Origin: Candidatus Anoxychlamydiales bacterium
GTDB lineage: Bacteria > Chlamydiota > Chlamydiia > Chlamydiales > SM23-39
Length of the DNA stretch: 29,002 bases
Assembly: GCA_011064865.1 (NCBI GenBank)
Contig: JAAKFX010000004.1
Coordinates: 1-29,002 of the forward strand
Direction of reading: 5' to 3'
The notes beneath the pieces were generated by a model. It was not told where the DNA came from. It worked only from the letters and a program-made list of their open reading frames with translations, and made no database searches. Positions 15,769 through 22,332 of the stretch are shown piece by piece. The position numbers and the translations under genes were made by a program. How positions within the stretch are numbered: the stretch's first letter is position 1; every line of letters starts with the position of its first letter.

Positions 15769-15797
15769 TTTAAAAGCTTTTAATTTTACCTCCTTTT
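15769..15797 (-). promoter_or_regulatory. Orphan perfect Shine-Dalgarno and adjacent palindrome upstream of the PilM/GspL-like gene
   Basis: On the minus strand AAAAGGAGGT (15788-15797) matches the anti-Shine-Dalgarno almost perfectly, but no usable start codon with an open frame follows at normal distance. The annotated start is more than 30 nt downstream. Between them lies the 14-nt perfect palindrome TTAAAAGCTTTTAA (15770-15783), which could fold as a small hairpin and bring the two closer, or act as an operator. Confidence 0.4.
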
Positions 15798-15900
15798 AGC
15801 ATTTATAAGAAAGCTGAAATAAATATTTAAAAGATTTTATTTTTCATGACTAAAAAAAGTTAACTCGGTAAAATTATACAGTAAAAGAAAAGTAAAAATT

Positions 15901-16152
15901 ATGTTAGCTAAAACAATAAGACTATTTTTTTCTTGTTATACAATTTTGTTGATACTTAGAGTTGCCGGTTCTTGGATCCCGCAGCTTAGAGCTCACAATT
16001 TCATGAGATTTATATCATACTATACAGATCCATATCTAAATCTTTTTAAAAGAATTATCCCTCCAATCGGAGGCATGATCGATGTCAGCCCTTTCATAGG
16101 GTTTTTAATCCTGCAGTTTTTAGAGAAAATTGTTCTAAGTTTTTTAAGATGA
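15901..16152 (+). CDS. YggT family membrane protein
   Basis: 83 residues with two hydrophobic segments (about 5-25 and 62-82). They flank a conserved loop with 'RVAGSWIPQLRAH', 'YYTDPYLNLFKRIIPPIGGMIDVSPFIGF'; the Tyr-Thr-Asp-Pro-Tyr-Leu and Pro-Pro-Ile-Gly-Gly-x-Asp-x-Ser-Pro patterns are the YggT signature. The family is linked to cell-envelope or division functions in other bacteria and plastids, but its biochemical role is unsettled. It is the first gene of a plus-strand run; its stop overlaps the dus start by ATGA. Half the usual double-repeat length of E. coli YggT, matching the single-repeat form common in other phyla. Confidence 0.9.
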   Translation: MLAKTIRLFFSCYTILLILRVAGSWIPQLRAHNFMRFISYYTDPYLNLFKRIIPPIGGMIDVSPFIGFLILQFLEKIVLSFLR

Positions 16153-17141
16153 GTTTTAAAAATAACTTTACTATTAAAGATCTAAATCTATCTCACAACA
16201 TTATATATGCTCCTTTAGCTGAATATACCGATTTTGCTTTTAGAAGATTAGTTAGAAATTATCATACATCTTTAATGTATTGTGAAATGGTGAAAATGCA
16301 GGCCTTAGTTAGAGAAAAAACCACAAAACTATTAAAATATACAAAAGATATGAAGCCCTTGGGAGCGCAGCTTTGTGGAGCTGATCCTTCAATTGCTTTT
16401 GATTCTGCCAAAAAACTAGAAGATTCTGGTTTTGATACTATCGATTTAAATTGTGGCTGTCCTGTTCATAAAGTTGTCAAAGATGGCTCTGGCGCAGCTC
16501 TTTTAAAAGAGCCAAAACTTATATCTCAAATATTATCTGAAATGGTAAAAGCTGTAAAAATTCCTGTAACTATTAAAATAAGACTCGGTTGGGATGACAG
16601 CTCTATTGTCGCAACAGATATCGTTAAAATAGCTATCGATGCAGGTTGCTCTGCCATCACAATTCATGGAAGAACAAGAAAACAGGGTTATTCTGGCAAA
16701 TCTGATTGGAACTATATTACAGAGTGTAAAAAGGTAGCTCAGGATAATATTTTAGTTTTTGCCAATGGTGATTTATACTCTGCTGAAGATGTTAAAAATG
16801 TCTTCGAGCTAACAAAATGTGATGGTGTTATGATTGCAAGAGGTATGCTCTTTTCTCCATGGCTATCTAATGATATCGAGAGTTATTATACTAATTCAAT
16901 AAAACCCAGCTTTTCAAGAAAAGAGGCTATTTTAAAATATATTTCGTATCTTCTAGATGAAAAAAAAGAGAATGCTATTTTTGATCTTAGAAGAATTAGT
17001 GGCTGGTTTTTTAGAGGTATTGAAAATATTAAAAATTTAAGAATTTCTATCAATGCCGCTACAAATATTGATCAAGCTATAAAATTAATTGAGGGATTTG
17101 ATTTTGATGAAAGAGATAATTCAGCTCCATGCAGTCTTTAA
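16149..17141 (+). CDS. dus: tRNA-dihydrouridine synthase
   Basis: FMN enzyme that reduces specific uridines in tRNA to dihydrouridine using NADPH. 330 residues, normal length. It has a TIM-barrel start 'IIYAPLAEYTDFAFRRLV' (18-35), the signature 'DLNCGCPVHKVVKDGSGAALLK' with the catalytic Cys at 104, 'VTIKIRLGWD', 'ITIHGRTRKQGYSG' (FMN/phosphate binding His-Gly-Arg), and 'ANGDLYSAEDV' with 'DGVMIARGMLFSPW' for the FMN phosphate. The Val-Lys-Asp-Gly-Ser-Gly-Ala form of the signature is closest to the DusB type, but I do not commit to the subfamily. ATGA overlap with yggT and a 35-nt overlap with the acylphosphatase gene suggest coupled translation. Confidence 0.95.
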   Translation: MSFKNNFTIKDLNLSHNIIYAPLAEYTDFAFRRLVRNYHTSLMYCEMVKMQALVREKTTKLLKYTKDMKPLGAQLCGADPSIAFDSAKKLEDSGFDTIDLNCGCPVHKVVKDGSGAALLKEPKLISQILSEMVKAVKIPVTIKIRLGWDDSSIVATDIVKIAIDAGCSAITIHGRTRKQGYSGKSDWNYITECKKVAQDNILVFANGDLYSAEDVKNVFELTKCDGVMIARGMLFSPWLSNDIESYYTNSIKPSFSRKEAILKYISYLLDEKKENAIFDLRRISGWFFRGIENIKNLRISINAATNIDQAIKLIEGFDFDERDNSAPCSL

Positions 17142-17391
17142 AGGTAATGTTCAAGGTGTCTTTTTTAGACAACATATTAAAGAGTATGCCGAGAAATTAA
17201 ATGTTAAAGGCTACGTTAAAAACTTAAAAAATGGCTCTGTTGAAATGATAGCTATTTCCGATAAACAAACCCTTCAGACTCTTTTAGATCAAATCATAAA
17301 AAAACCGGGCCAAGGATCTATCTCTAATATAGAAAAGAATTATTCAAAACAAAATTTGAAAAAATTCGAAAATTTTGAAATTCTATATTGA
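17107..17391 (+). CDS. acyP: Acylphosphatase
   Basis: Small enzyme hydrolysing carboxyl-phosphate bonds such as acetyl or carbamoyl phosphate. 94 residues, the family's usual size. The phosphate-binding loop 'GNVQGVFFR' contains the catalytic Arg, and the catalytic Asn is in 'GYVKNLKNGSVEM'; both key residues are present. The end is the expected short strand 'FEILY'. I start at ATG 17107, with GAGG at 17091-17094 as ribosome binding site; an in-frame TTG at 17089 lies on that site and is unlikely. The gene begins inside the 3' end of dus (35-nt overlap, different frame). Confidence 0.93.
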   Translation: MKEIIQLHAVFKGNVQGVFFRQHIKEYAEKLNVKGYVKNLKNGSVEMIAISDKQTLQTLLDQIIKKPGQGSISNIEKNYSKQNLKKFENFEILY

Positions 17392-17659
17392 AAATTCTGG
17401 TTTTATTATATCTAAATGAAAATTTTCTTTAAAAAATTCTTTTATTAGATTTTTTTTTGCATTTCAAAATCTTTATTTGGCTGGTAATTTTTTTTTTAAC
17501 CTTTTTTTATAATATAATTTTGTCATTTTCTCTAGGATATTTTTTTTTGACAGAGTTTATTATTTGGCTGATTAAATAAAGTTATATTCGGCCAAATGTT
17601 ATTTCCTCTATGATTGATTATGCTGAAAGCAATGTTGAGATGTTGGATATATTTAGATC
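17392..17659. other. AT-rich convergent intergenic region with short repeats and a possible gene remnant
   Basis: 268 nt between the ends of acyP (+) and the NYN gene (-). It holds a 10-nt direct repeat TATTTGGCTG (17474-17483 and 17561-17570), whose second copy pairs with CGGCCAAAT (17589-17597) as a 9-bp stem with one G-T pair. T-runs lie at about 17487-17495 and 17540-17548. On the plus strand 17580-17660 is an open 26-codon frame ending in TAA with an internal ATG at 17610 and a normal codon mix; it may be the tail of a decayed gene. I see no clear terminator and no RNA gene. Confidence 0.4.
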
Positions 17660-18151
17660 TTAAAAATTATCATCATCTAATTTTTCTTCAAAGATCTTCA
17701 ATAGCCTTTGAATATCATGTTTAGTATCGACAAACTCTTCTTTGTCTAATTTTTTAGTCTCTTTTTTTATTTCTTTTTCACTTAGCCAATCAATAAACTC
17801 ATCTACAGATTTTGTATGAGCTTTCATGTGTTTTGCTTGAAAGGTTAAAGAGTTGTCAGATGTAATTAGAGTAATTTGAGAGGGTGTTTTAGATAAAAAG
17901 ATTTGCTCTAAGATATATTCGTCGGCTGTTTGATCTTTAGGGGTAAATATTACCTTTAAATGCTTATCATAGGTATGAGTAGCTAAAACTTCTTGTTGTT
18001 TGTGAGCATCAAATATGAGATGTATTTTTAAATGAAATTTTTCAGCAGTATCTTGGAAAAACTTAATTATAAGATCTCTTTGAGTTTGAATATCTTTTTC
18101 ACTATGAAAGAATTTAAATAAAATATTATAGCCATCGATTAAGTATAACAT
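17660..18151 (-). CDS. NYN domain protein, YacP type (PIN-like RNase fold)
   Basis: 163 residues. The start 'MLYLIDGYNILFKF' is the NYN/YacP hallmark (Asp-Gly-Tyr-Asn at 6-9, carrying a catalytic Asp). 'IHLIFDAHKQQE' gives the second acidic position, 'FTPKDQTADEYILEQI' the third, and 'ITLITSDNSLTFQAK' the fourth. Those four acidic sites bind metal in PIN-like nucleases; the B. subtilis relative Rae1 cuts mRNA on ribosomes. Residues 125-163 form a Lys/Glu/Asp-rich C-terminal helix. The start overlaps the rdgB stop (ATGA), so the two are co-translated. The RNA target is unknown. Confidence 0.88.
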   Translation of the reverse strand: MLYLIDGYNILFKFFHSEKDIQTQRDLIIKFFQDTAEKFHLKIHLIFDAHKQQEVLATHTYDKHLKVIFTPKDQTADEYILEQIFLSKTPSQITLITSDNSLTFQAKHMKAHTKSVDEFIDWLSEKEIKKETKKLDKEEFVDTKHDIQRLLKIFEEKLDDDNF

Positions 18152-18795
18152 CAGCTTGAGCTTATTATACTCTCTAAAGTTAATAAGATCTTGTCTAAGG
18201 CTTTTCTTCTATGGGATATTTTGTTTTTCACAGACTCTTTAAGTTCAGAAAATGTTTTGTTATAATCATGCTTCACAAATAAAGGATCATAACCAAACCC
18301 CTCTCCCCCTTTTTCTTGATATTCGATTCTACCTTCACATTTTGCACATACGCACTTTATAAGCTTTTCAGGAGAAGCCAGAGCTATACAACACTCAAAA
18401 TATGCATAGCGATCTTTATCAGAGAGTTTAGAGAGATTCGAGAGTAGTTTTTTCCTGTTATCTGCATCTGTAGCTTTATCTCCAGCATAGCGAGCTGAAT
18501 ATATCCCAGGACTGCCTTCTAATGCAGGAACTATTAAACCAGAATCATCGGAGATCACCCATCTACCTAAAGTTTTTGCAGCATATTCAGCTTTTAAGGA
18601 AGCATTTTCTTCAAAAGATGCTCCCGTCTCTTCTAGGGGTTTATATTCAGGAAAATCTATTAAACTTAAAATATCGAGATTTGGAAGCAGTTCATGCAAT
18701 ATCGTTTTGATTTCTCTAATTTTATGAATGTTTTTGCTAGCAATTACTATTTGAAAGTTTTTAATATCAGAGCTTTCAATATTTTCTATGTCCAT
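18151..18795 (-). CDS. rdgB: XTP/dITP diphosphatase (RdgB/HAM1 family)
   Basis: Removes non-canonical purine nucleotides (dITP, XTP) by hydrolysis to the monophosphate and pyrophosphate, keeping deaminated bases out of DNA and RNA. 214 residues. The substrate loop 'IVIASKNIHKIREIKTIL' is at about 16-33, the metal/catalytic block 'VISDDSGLIVPALEGSPGIYSARYAG' at about 85-110, the 'GEGFGYDPLF' motif is present, and 'FSELKESVKNKISHRRKAL' is the C-terminal signature with His-Arg-Arg. The first 14 residues are an extension before the usual start. The ribosome binding site AGGA is 7 nt from the ATG. First gene of a two-gene unit with the NYN protein. Confidence 0.95.
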   Translation of the reverse strand: MDIENIESSDIKNFQIVIASKNIHKIREIKTILHELLPNLDILSLIDFPEYKPLEETGASFEENASLKAEYAAKTLGRWVISDDSGLIVPALEGSPGIYSARYAGDKATDADNRKKLLSNLSKLSDKDRYAYFECCIALASPEKLIKCVCAKCEGRIEYQEKGGEGFGYDPLFVKHDYNKTFSELKESVKNKISHRRKALDKILLTLESIISSS

Positions 18796-18977
18796 AATTT
18801 TTCCTAAATTTTAGATTCTATTATAAAATATACAGGAAAATTATTATTTTGGAAATAAAGCTCTTTATTCAGGTAAGATGACGTTGCTTATTTTTGCCTC
18901 CTTTTAAAATATTCTTGTCCAAAAATAATGTAATACATAACATGTGCAAACAAAAAAAAATAAAAAGGAGTTTTGTT

Positions 18978-19406
18978 ATGGTCCAATCAGCAACTTTTCA
19001 CAACCATTTGTTTGTACCCAGTTCATTGGGAACTGTAAATATTGCTTATGATGGGAAAGATTTTTATGTTCTCGATAAAGAGGGTTCTAAAAAAGTTGAA
19101 AGAGCATTTCTTTCGGCTGATTTACGTGGAATTCCTTCCGAAACATTATATCAATTGTTGGAACAGAATGGGTATCTTTCTTTAGGTAAAGCAGGAAAAG
19201 ATTATACTATTCAGGCCAAGGGTAGATTGCCTGGAGGTGGGTTTGCTTTAGCAATTATAGCATATGTTGGTACAAATGTTGCAGGTGGAGCCATAACACT
19301 TGTAGGAGTTGCAACAGCCAATCCAGCTCTAGTAGCAGCTGGAGTCGCAACGATTACAGCCGCTCCGTATGTTCTTGCTGTAACTTTACCTGCTCCTACT
19401 CCATAA
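18978..19406 (+). CDS. Small protein with charged N-terminal domain and Gly/Ala-rich hydrophobic tail, function unknown
   Basis: 142 residues that I do not recognise. I start at ATG 18978 because AAGGAG lies 7 nt before it; an upstream in-frame start at 18894 adds 28 basic residues and has no ribosome binding site. Residues 1-83 are soluble and mixed alpha/beta ('LFVPSSLGTVNIAYDGKDFY', 'LRGIPSETLYQLLEQNGYL'). A Leu-Pro-Gly-Gly-Gly hinge (84-88) leads into about 50 residues of Gly/Ala/Val/Ile/Thr (89-138), enough for two membrane passes, ending in a Pro-rich tail. A leader-like domain, a glycine hinge and a membrane-active segment resemble bacteriocin or inclusion-membrane protein plans; both are speculative. 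Codon use (many GGA/GCA/GTT) and GC are higher than in the neighbours. It is followed by its own terminator and then by another glycine-rich small gene. Confidence 0.75.
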   Translation: MVQSATFHNHLFVPSSLGTVNIAYDGKDFYVLDKEGSKKVERAFLSADLRGIPSETLYQLLEQNGYLSLGKAGKDYTIQAKGRLPGGGFALAIIAYVGTNVAGGAITLVGVATANPALVAAGVATITAAPYVLAVTLPAPTP

Positions 19407-19432
19407 GAGATCTTCGTTAAAATCTAATTATG

Positions 19433-19474
19433 AAGCCTCCTCTAACAGAAAGTTTAGCAGGAGGCTTTATTTTG
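19433..19474 (+). terminator. Strong intrinsic terminator after the 142-residue small protein
   Basis: AAGCCTCCT (19433-19441) pairs perfectly with AGGAGGCTT (19459-19467). CTAA and TTAG extend the stem past a single-base bulge, and a T-rich tail follows. It lies 27 nt after the stop codon and is GC-rich for this genome. The gene is therefore a monocistronic unit. Confidence 0.9.
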
Positions 19475-19587
19475 CTTTGAATTTTTTCTATAGAAAGTTT
19501 TACATCTAATATACAAATTGTTTGATATTTATTCCTCCGAGAAATAAAGTGTGATTGCTTTTAAATTAAACTTATAGGAAGGTTACA

Positions 19588-19833
19588 ATGGCAAGTCCAA
19601 CAAGTCCTGCAGGACCAAGATCAGGCTCAGGTACGCACACCTCAGTAGTATCTAGTGCTGATGCAACAGAAAATAGGGTAAATAATATTGCATTAGAAAA
19701 AATTGCAGAGTATTCTGCAGTGGGAACTGCAGTGGGATTATTTGTAGGAGGTCCTATAGGAATGCCAGTAGGGTGTGCAGCAGGTGCGGCAGCAGGTGCC
19801 GCAGTTGGTGCATGGAAGTGGCTCAATAGTTAA
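19588..19833 (+). CDS. Small glycine-zipper membrane protein, function unknown
   Basis: 81 residues. The first 44 are polar (Ser/Pro/Gly/Thr-rich, then a helix 'NRVNNIALEKIAEYS'). Residues 45-76 are one hydrophobic stretch with glycine at every fourth position: 46, 50, 54, 58, 62, 66, 70 and 74. That is a perfect (GxxxG) zipper of eight glycines, followed by a Trp-Lys-Trp end. Glycine zippers pack membrane helices tightly and are found in channel-forming and membrane-disrupting proteins. There is one Cys (63) and no N-terminal signal peptide. The AGGAAGG ribosome binding site, 5 nt from the ATG, is among the strongest in the window, so high expression is likely. The frame, the ribosome binding site and the periodic glycines together make this a real gene despite its size. 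Confidence 0.8.
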   Translation: MASPTSPAGPRSGSGTHTSVVSSADATENRVNNIALEKIAEYSAVGTAVGLFVGGPIGMPVGCAAGAAAGAAVGAWKWLNS

Positions 19834-19994
19834 TATTGTTTGTGCATTACTAATATTTTGTAAACTTAAAGAAAATAATAAGTTATCACTACACTGATAA
19901 AGATTGATACGCGCAAGCAATTAGATTTTCTCAACTTGAAAATGTTTGAGTTTCAATGATTAATTAAAAGTTATGAAGTTTCTGTTTTATCTCT

Positions 19995-22145
19995 TCATTC
20001 AAGGACAGATCTGATATCAATGATAGTAAAATTTTTTGAATCATACGAAAATTTTTCACCTATTGTTTTCCCAATAAGGTCTTTTGCGATTTTAGATTGA
20101 AAAGAGAGTATATTTTTTTCAATATCAGCCTCTAAAGGTCCTAAAAGGGTAAAAATGATTTTCTCGCCTTTTTCATCTGATGCAGTGATAATAGTTCCAA
20201 TACTTATTTTATCAGTTGAAATTAGATCTTTTGTAAGAATTTGAACGTTATTTAAGAGCTCTGCAAAGTTTTTTAGATCATTTTGCAATCTAGCTCGTTT
20301 CTCTAGTGCAGCTTTATATTCAGCATTTTCTCTCAAATCACCCAGAGCTCTCGCCTCTTCAATCTCTTTTGCATTATCCAACATCTCAACTGAAGAGATA
20401 TGCGTAATTTTTTTCTTGAGATCATTAACTCCTTTTTGAGTTGCCCAAATAATATCTTGTTCTTCTTGTTCAACTTTATATTCTGATAGATTTGGATGAG
20501 CAACTTTTGCAAGAGAGTGAATAATTTTAATGTCATGATCATCTAAAAGACGGCATTTTGTAGCTAAAAGCAGATACTCTTTTACTTGGGTAATATTTGC
20601 AAGGTTCATCACTGTTTGAATGATTTTATAACGATTATCCTTAATGAGGTTTACCATTTTTTTTGCCAGATCTTTATATTCTGCTTTATTCTCTAAATGA
20701 TCTAATAAAATTAAAAAGCTTTCAAAAAACTTAGTTTTCCCCTCTTTATCTGAAAAAGGATATTCGTTTTCTTTTGCAAAAAATGATTTTTGAAAATACC
20801 AAACAAATGGGACAGGATACATTAAAGGATGCTCAGAGAGCTCTTTAATTTTATCATTTAATTTTGTTGATTTAGCTTTTAAAAATTCTGCTAAAATATA
20901 GTCTCTTAACATATTTTGACTAACTTTGAAAAAGACGTTAATAAAAATATCTTCATAGTCTTCTCTATATTTTCGAAGAGCCATTAAAAGACGTTTTTTA
21001 TAGCTGATGATTTCAATACCGTTTAATAGATCTTCTATAGATGTGAGTTCTTTTACAATCTCATCAATTTTTATAAGCTCTTTATTTGCTTTTAGAGTGT
21101 CTAAAAAGAAATGAATTTGAATCTTTTCAGACTCTTTTAAATCTTCTAAACTTAAAACATCCAAAAGTTTGATAATCAGATTATTTTTAAAATCTTCATT
21201 TTTTATCATAGATGGATAGTCTCTTAAAAAAGAGTGAACCATCTGAATTATCTCTTTAGGTTTTGGTTTGGACTCTAAGCTTTTATATAAAACCTCTTCA
21301 TGATCAATCTCTTTTTCTCTTAAAGTAAACGGTTCATTTAAACTTTTAGGAGATTCAATTTTTTTATCTTTTTTTACTTTTGCTCTAGCATTTTGCCACC
21401 ACCTATTCCATTCTTCAGTAACAATTACCAAATCACATAGATGGTCTTTTATTTCTGCTGCTGTCATTGGTCCTAAATCTTGAAGAAGTAATTTTATAAC
21501 TGTGCAAGGATCTTCTTTTGCCTGTTTTTCTAAAAGATCAGGATTTCCAAATCTTCTAGATAAAAAGTGATCATCTACAAGTGGGCTCAGTGTTTTTAAA
21601 GCGTTTTCAAAAGATAGGGATCTATGTCCTACAACATATTCAAATTCCAGTTCCATCTCTTGTCTAAGAAGAGAAACATCTAAAATCTCCCCTGTTCCCC
21701 AACCCGCTTTATGAAAAACATACTTGCCCTTTTTTATATGGGTTAATAGCTCATACTTACTAATAGCTCCTTGAAAATTTTCTCTAGATCTTAGTCCGAT
21801 CAATCTTATTTTTTCGTTGAACAGCGGATCTGATTCATATTTTGCTTTTAGATGTTCATAAATAATAGCAGCAAGTTCATCATCATTTCTGTTTTGTATA
21901 TCTGTGATCATTTTTAAAATAGTATTTTTTTCTTCTGGCTTTTTTAACTTTTCCCAAAGAAAAATTGCTCTATTAACATGTTGACCAAAGAAAGTTGCTA
22001 AATCCGATAGTTTAGCAGCGAGTAGTATTTTTTTTAGCTCTTCATAATTTACTTCATCACTAAAACAATACTCTTCCCAGATTTTTAAAAATCCAGGATA
22101 GTCATTAATTTGAATCTGTTCTTGGAATTGCTCTAAATAGGTCAT
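19995..22145 (-). CDS. greA: Transcription elongation factor GreA with long chlamydial N-terminal extension
   Basis: 716 residues against about 158 for ordinary GreA. The last ~150 residues are a complete GreA: a coiled coil with the tip motif 'ALGDLRENAEYKAALEKRARLQNDL', whose Asp and Glu coordinate the Mg2+ used by RNA polymerase to cut backtracked transcripts, then the FKBP-like domain ('ISIGTIITASDEKGEKIIFTLLGPLEAD', 'IGKTIGEKFSYDSKNFTIIDI'). The first ~550 residues are helical, with 'KKGKYVFHKAGWGTGEILDVS' suggesting a CarD/KOW-like barrel near 155-175; this extension is shared with C. trachomatis GreA (CT636), as I recall. It probably adds contacts to polymerase or another factor. AAGGATAAAG precedes the ATG, and a promoter matching consensus spacing lies at 22185-22213. 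Confidence 0.95.
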   Translation of the reverse strand: MTYLEQFQEQIQINDYPGFLKIWEEYCFSDEVNYEELKKILLAAKLSDLATFFGQHVNRAIFLWEKLKKPEEKNTILKMITDIQNRNDDELAAIIYEHLKAKYESDPLFNEKIRLIGLRSRENFQGAISKYELLTHIKKGKYVFHKAGWGTGEILDVSLLRQEMELEFEYVVGHRSLSFENALKTLSPLVDDHFLSRRFGNPDLLEKQAKEDPCTVIKLLLQDLGPMTAAEIKDHLCDLVIVTEEWNRWWQNARAKVKKDKKIESPKSLNEPFTLREKEIDHEEVLYKSLESKPKPKEIIQMVHSFLRDYPSMIKNEDFKNNLIIKLLDVLSLEDLKESEKIQIHFFLDTLKANKELIKIDEIVKELTSIEDLLNGIEIISYKKRLLMALRKYREDYEDIFINVFFKVSQNMLRDYILAEFLKAKSTKLNDKIKELSEHPLMYPVPFVWYFQKSFFAKENEYPFSDKEGKTKFFESFLILLDHLENKAEYKDLAKKMVNLIKDNRYKIIQTVMNLANITQVKEYLLLATKCRLLDDHDIKIIHSLAKVAHPNLSEYKVEQEEQDIIWATQKGVNDLKKKITHISSVEMLDNAKEIEEARALGDLRENAEYKAALEKRARLQNDLKNFAELLNNVQILTKDLISTDKISIGTIITASDEKGEKIIFTLLGPLEADIEKNILSFQSKIAKDLIGKTIGEKFSYDSKNFTIIDIRSVLE

Positions 22146-22184
22146 CTTTATCCTTATTTAAAATAGATTATAAGCCTAGTTTTT

Positions 22185-22213
22185 ATTATACGAAAAAACT
22201 ACTTAATACTCAA
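22185..22213 (-). promoter_or_regulatory. Sigma-70/66-type promoter of greA
   Basis: On the minus strand TTGAGT (22208-22213) and a perfect TATAAT (22185-22190) are separated by exactly 17 nt. Transcription would start about 7 nt further on, giving a leader of roughly 30 nt before the ATG at 22145. Confidence 0.75.
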
Positions 22214-22276
22214 ACGAAAGATTTAAGATGAAATTAAGATATATTAAAGATTTTTTTTAATTTTAATAAAATTAAG

Positions 22277-22305
22277 TTGCTAAACATATCCTTTCTTGTT
22301 AATAA
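22277..22305 (+). promoter_or_regulatory. Sigma-70/66-type promoter of the YjbH-like gene
   Basis: TTGCTA (22277-22282) and TAATAA (22300-22305) are 17 nt apart. The predicted start is about 21 nt before the ATG at 22333. The leader has no Shine-Dalgarno match. Confidence 0.55.
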
Positions 22306-22332
22306 TTTTTAACATTTTTCCCCATAAATGAA

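Noticed and set aside
17562..17597. Hairpin as terminator for acyP or the NYN gene
   Set aside because: The loop is 18 nt and neither strand has a T-run right after the stem.
19572..19826. Antisense Pro/Ala-rich open frame opposite the glycine-zipper gene
   Set aside because: It is the complement of the glycine/alanine codons; it lacks a ribosome binding site, and the sense strand has a strong one.
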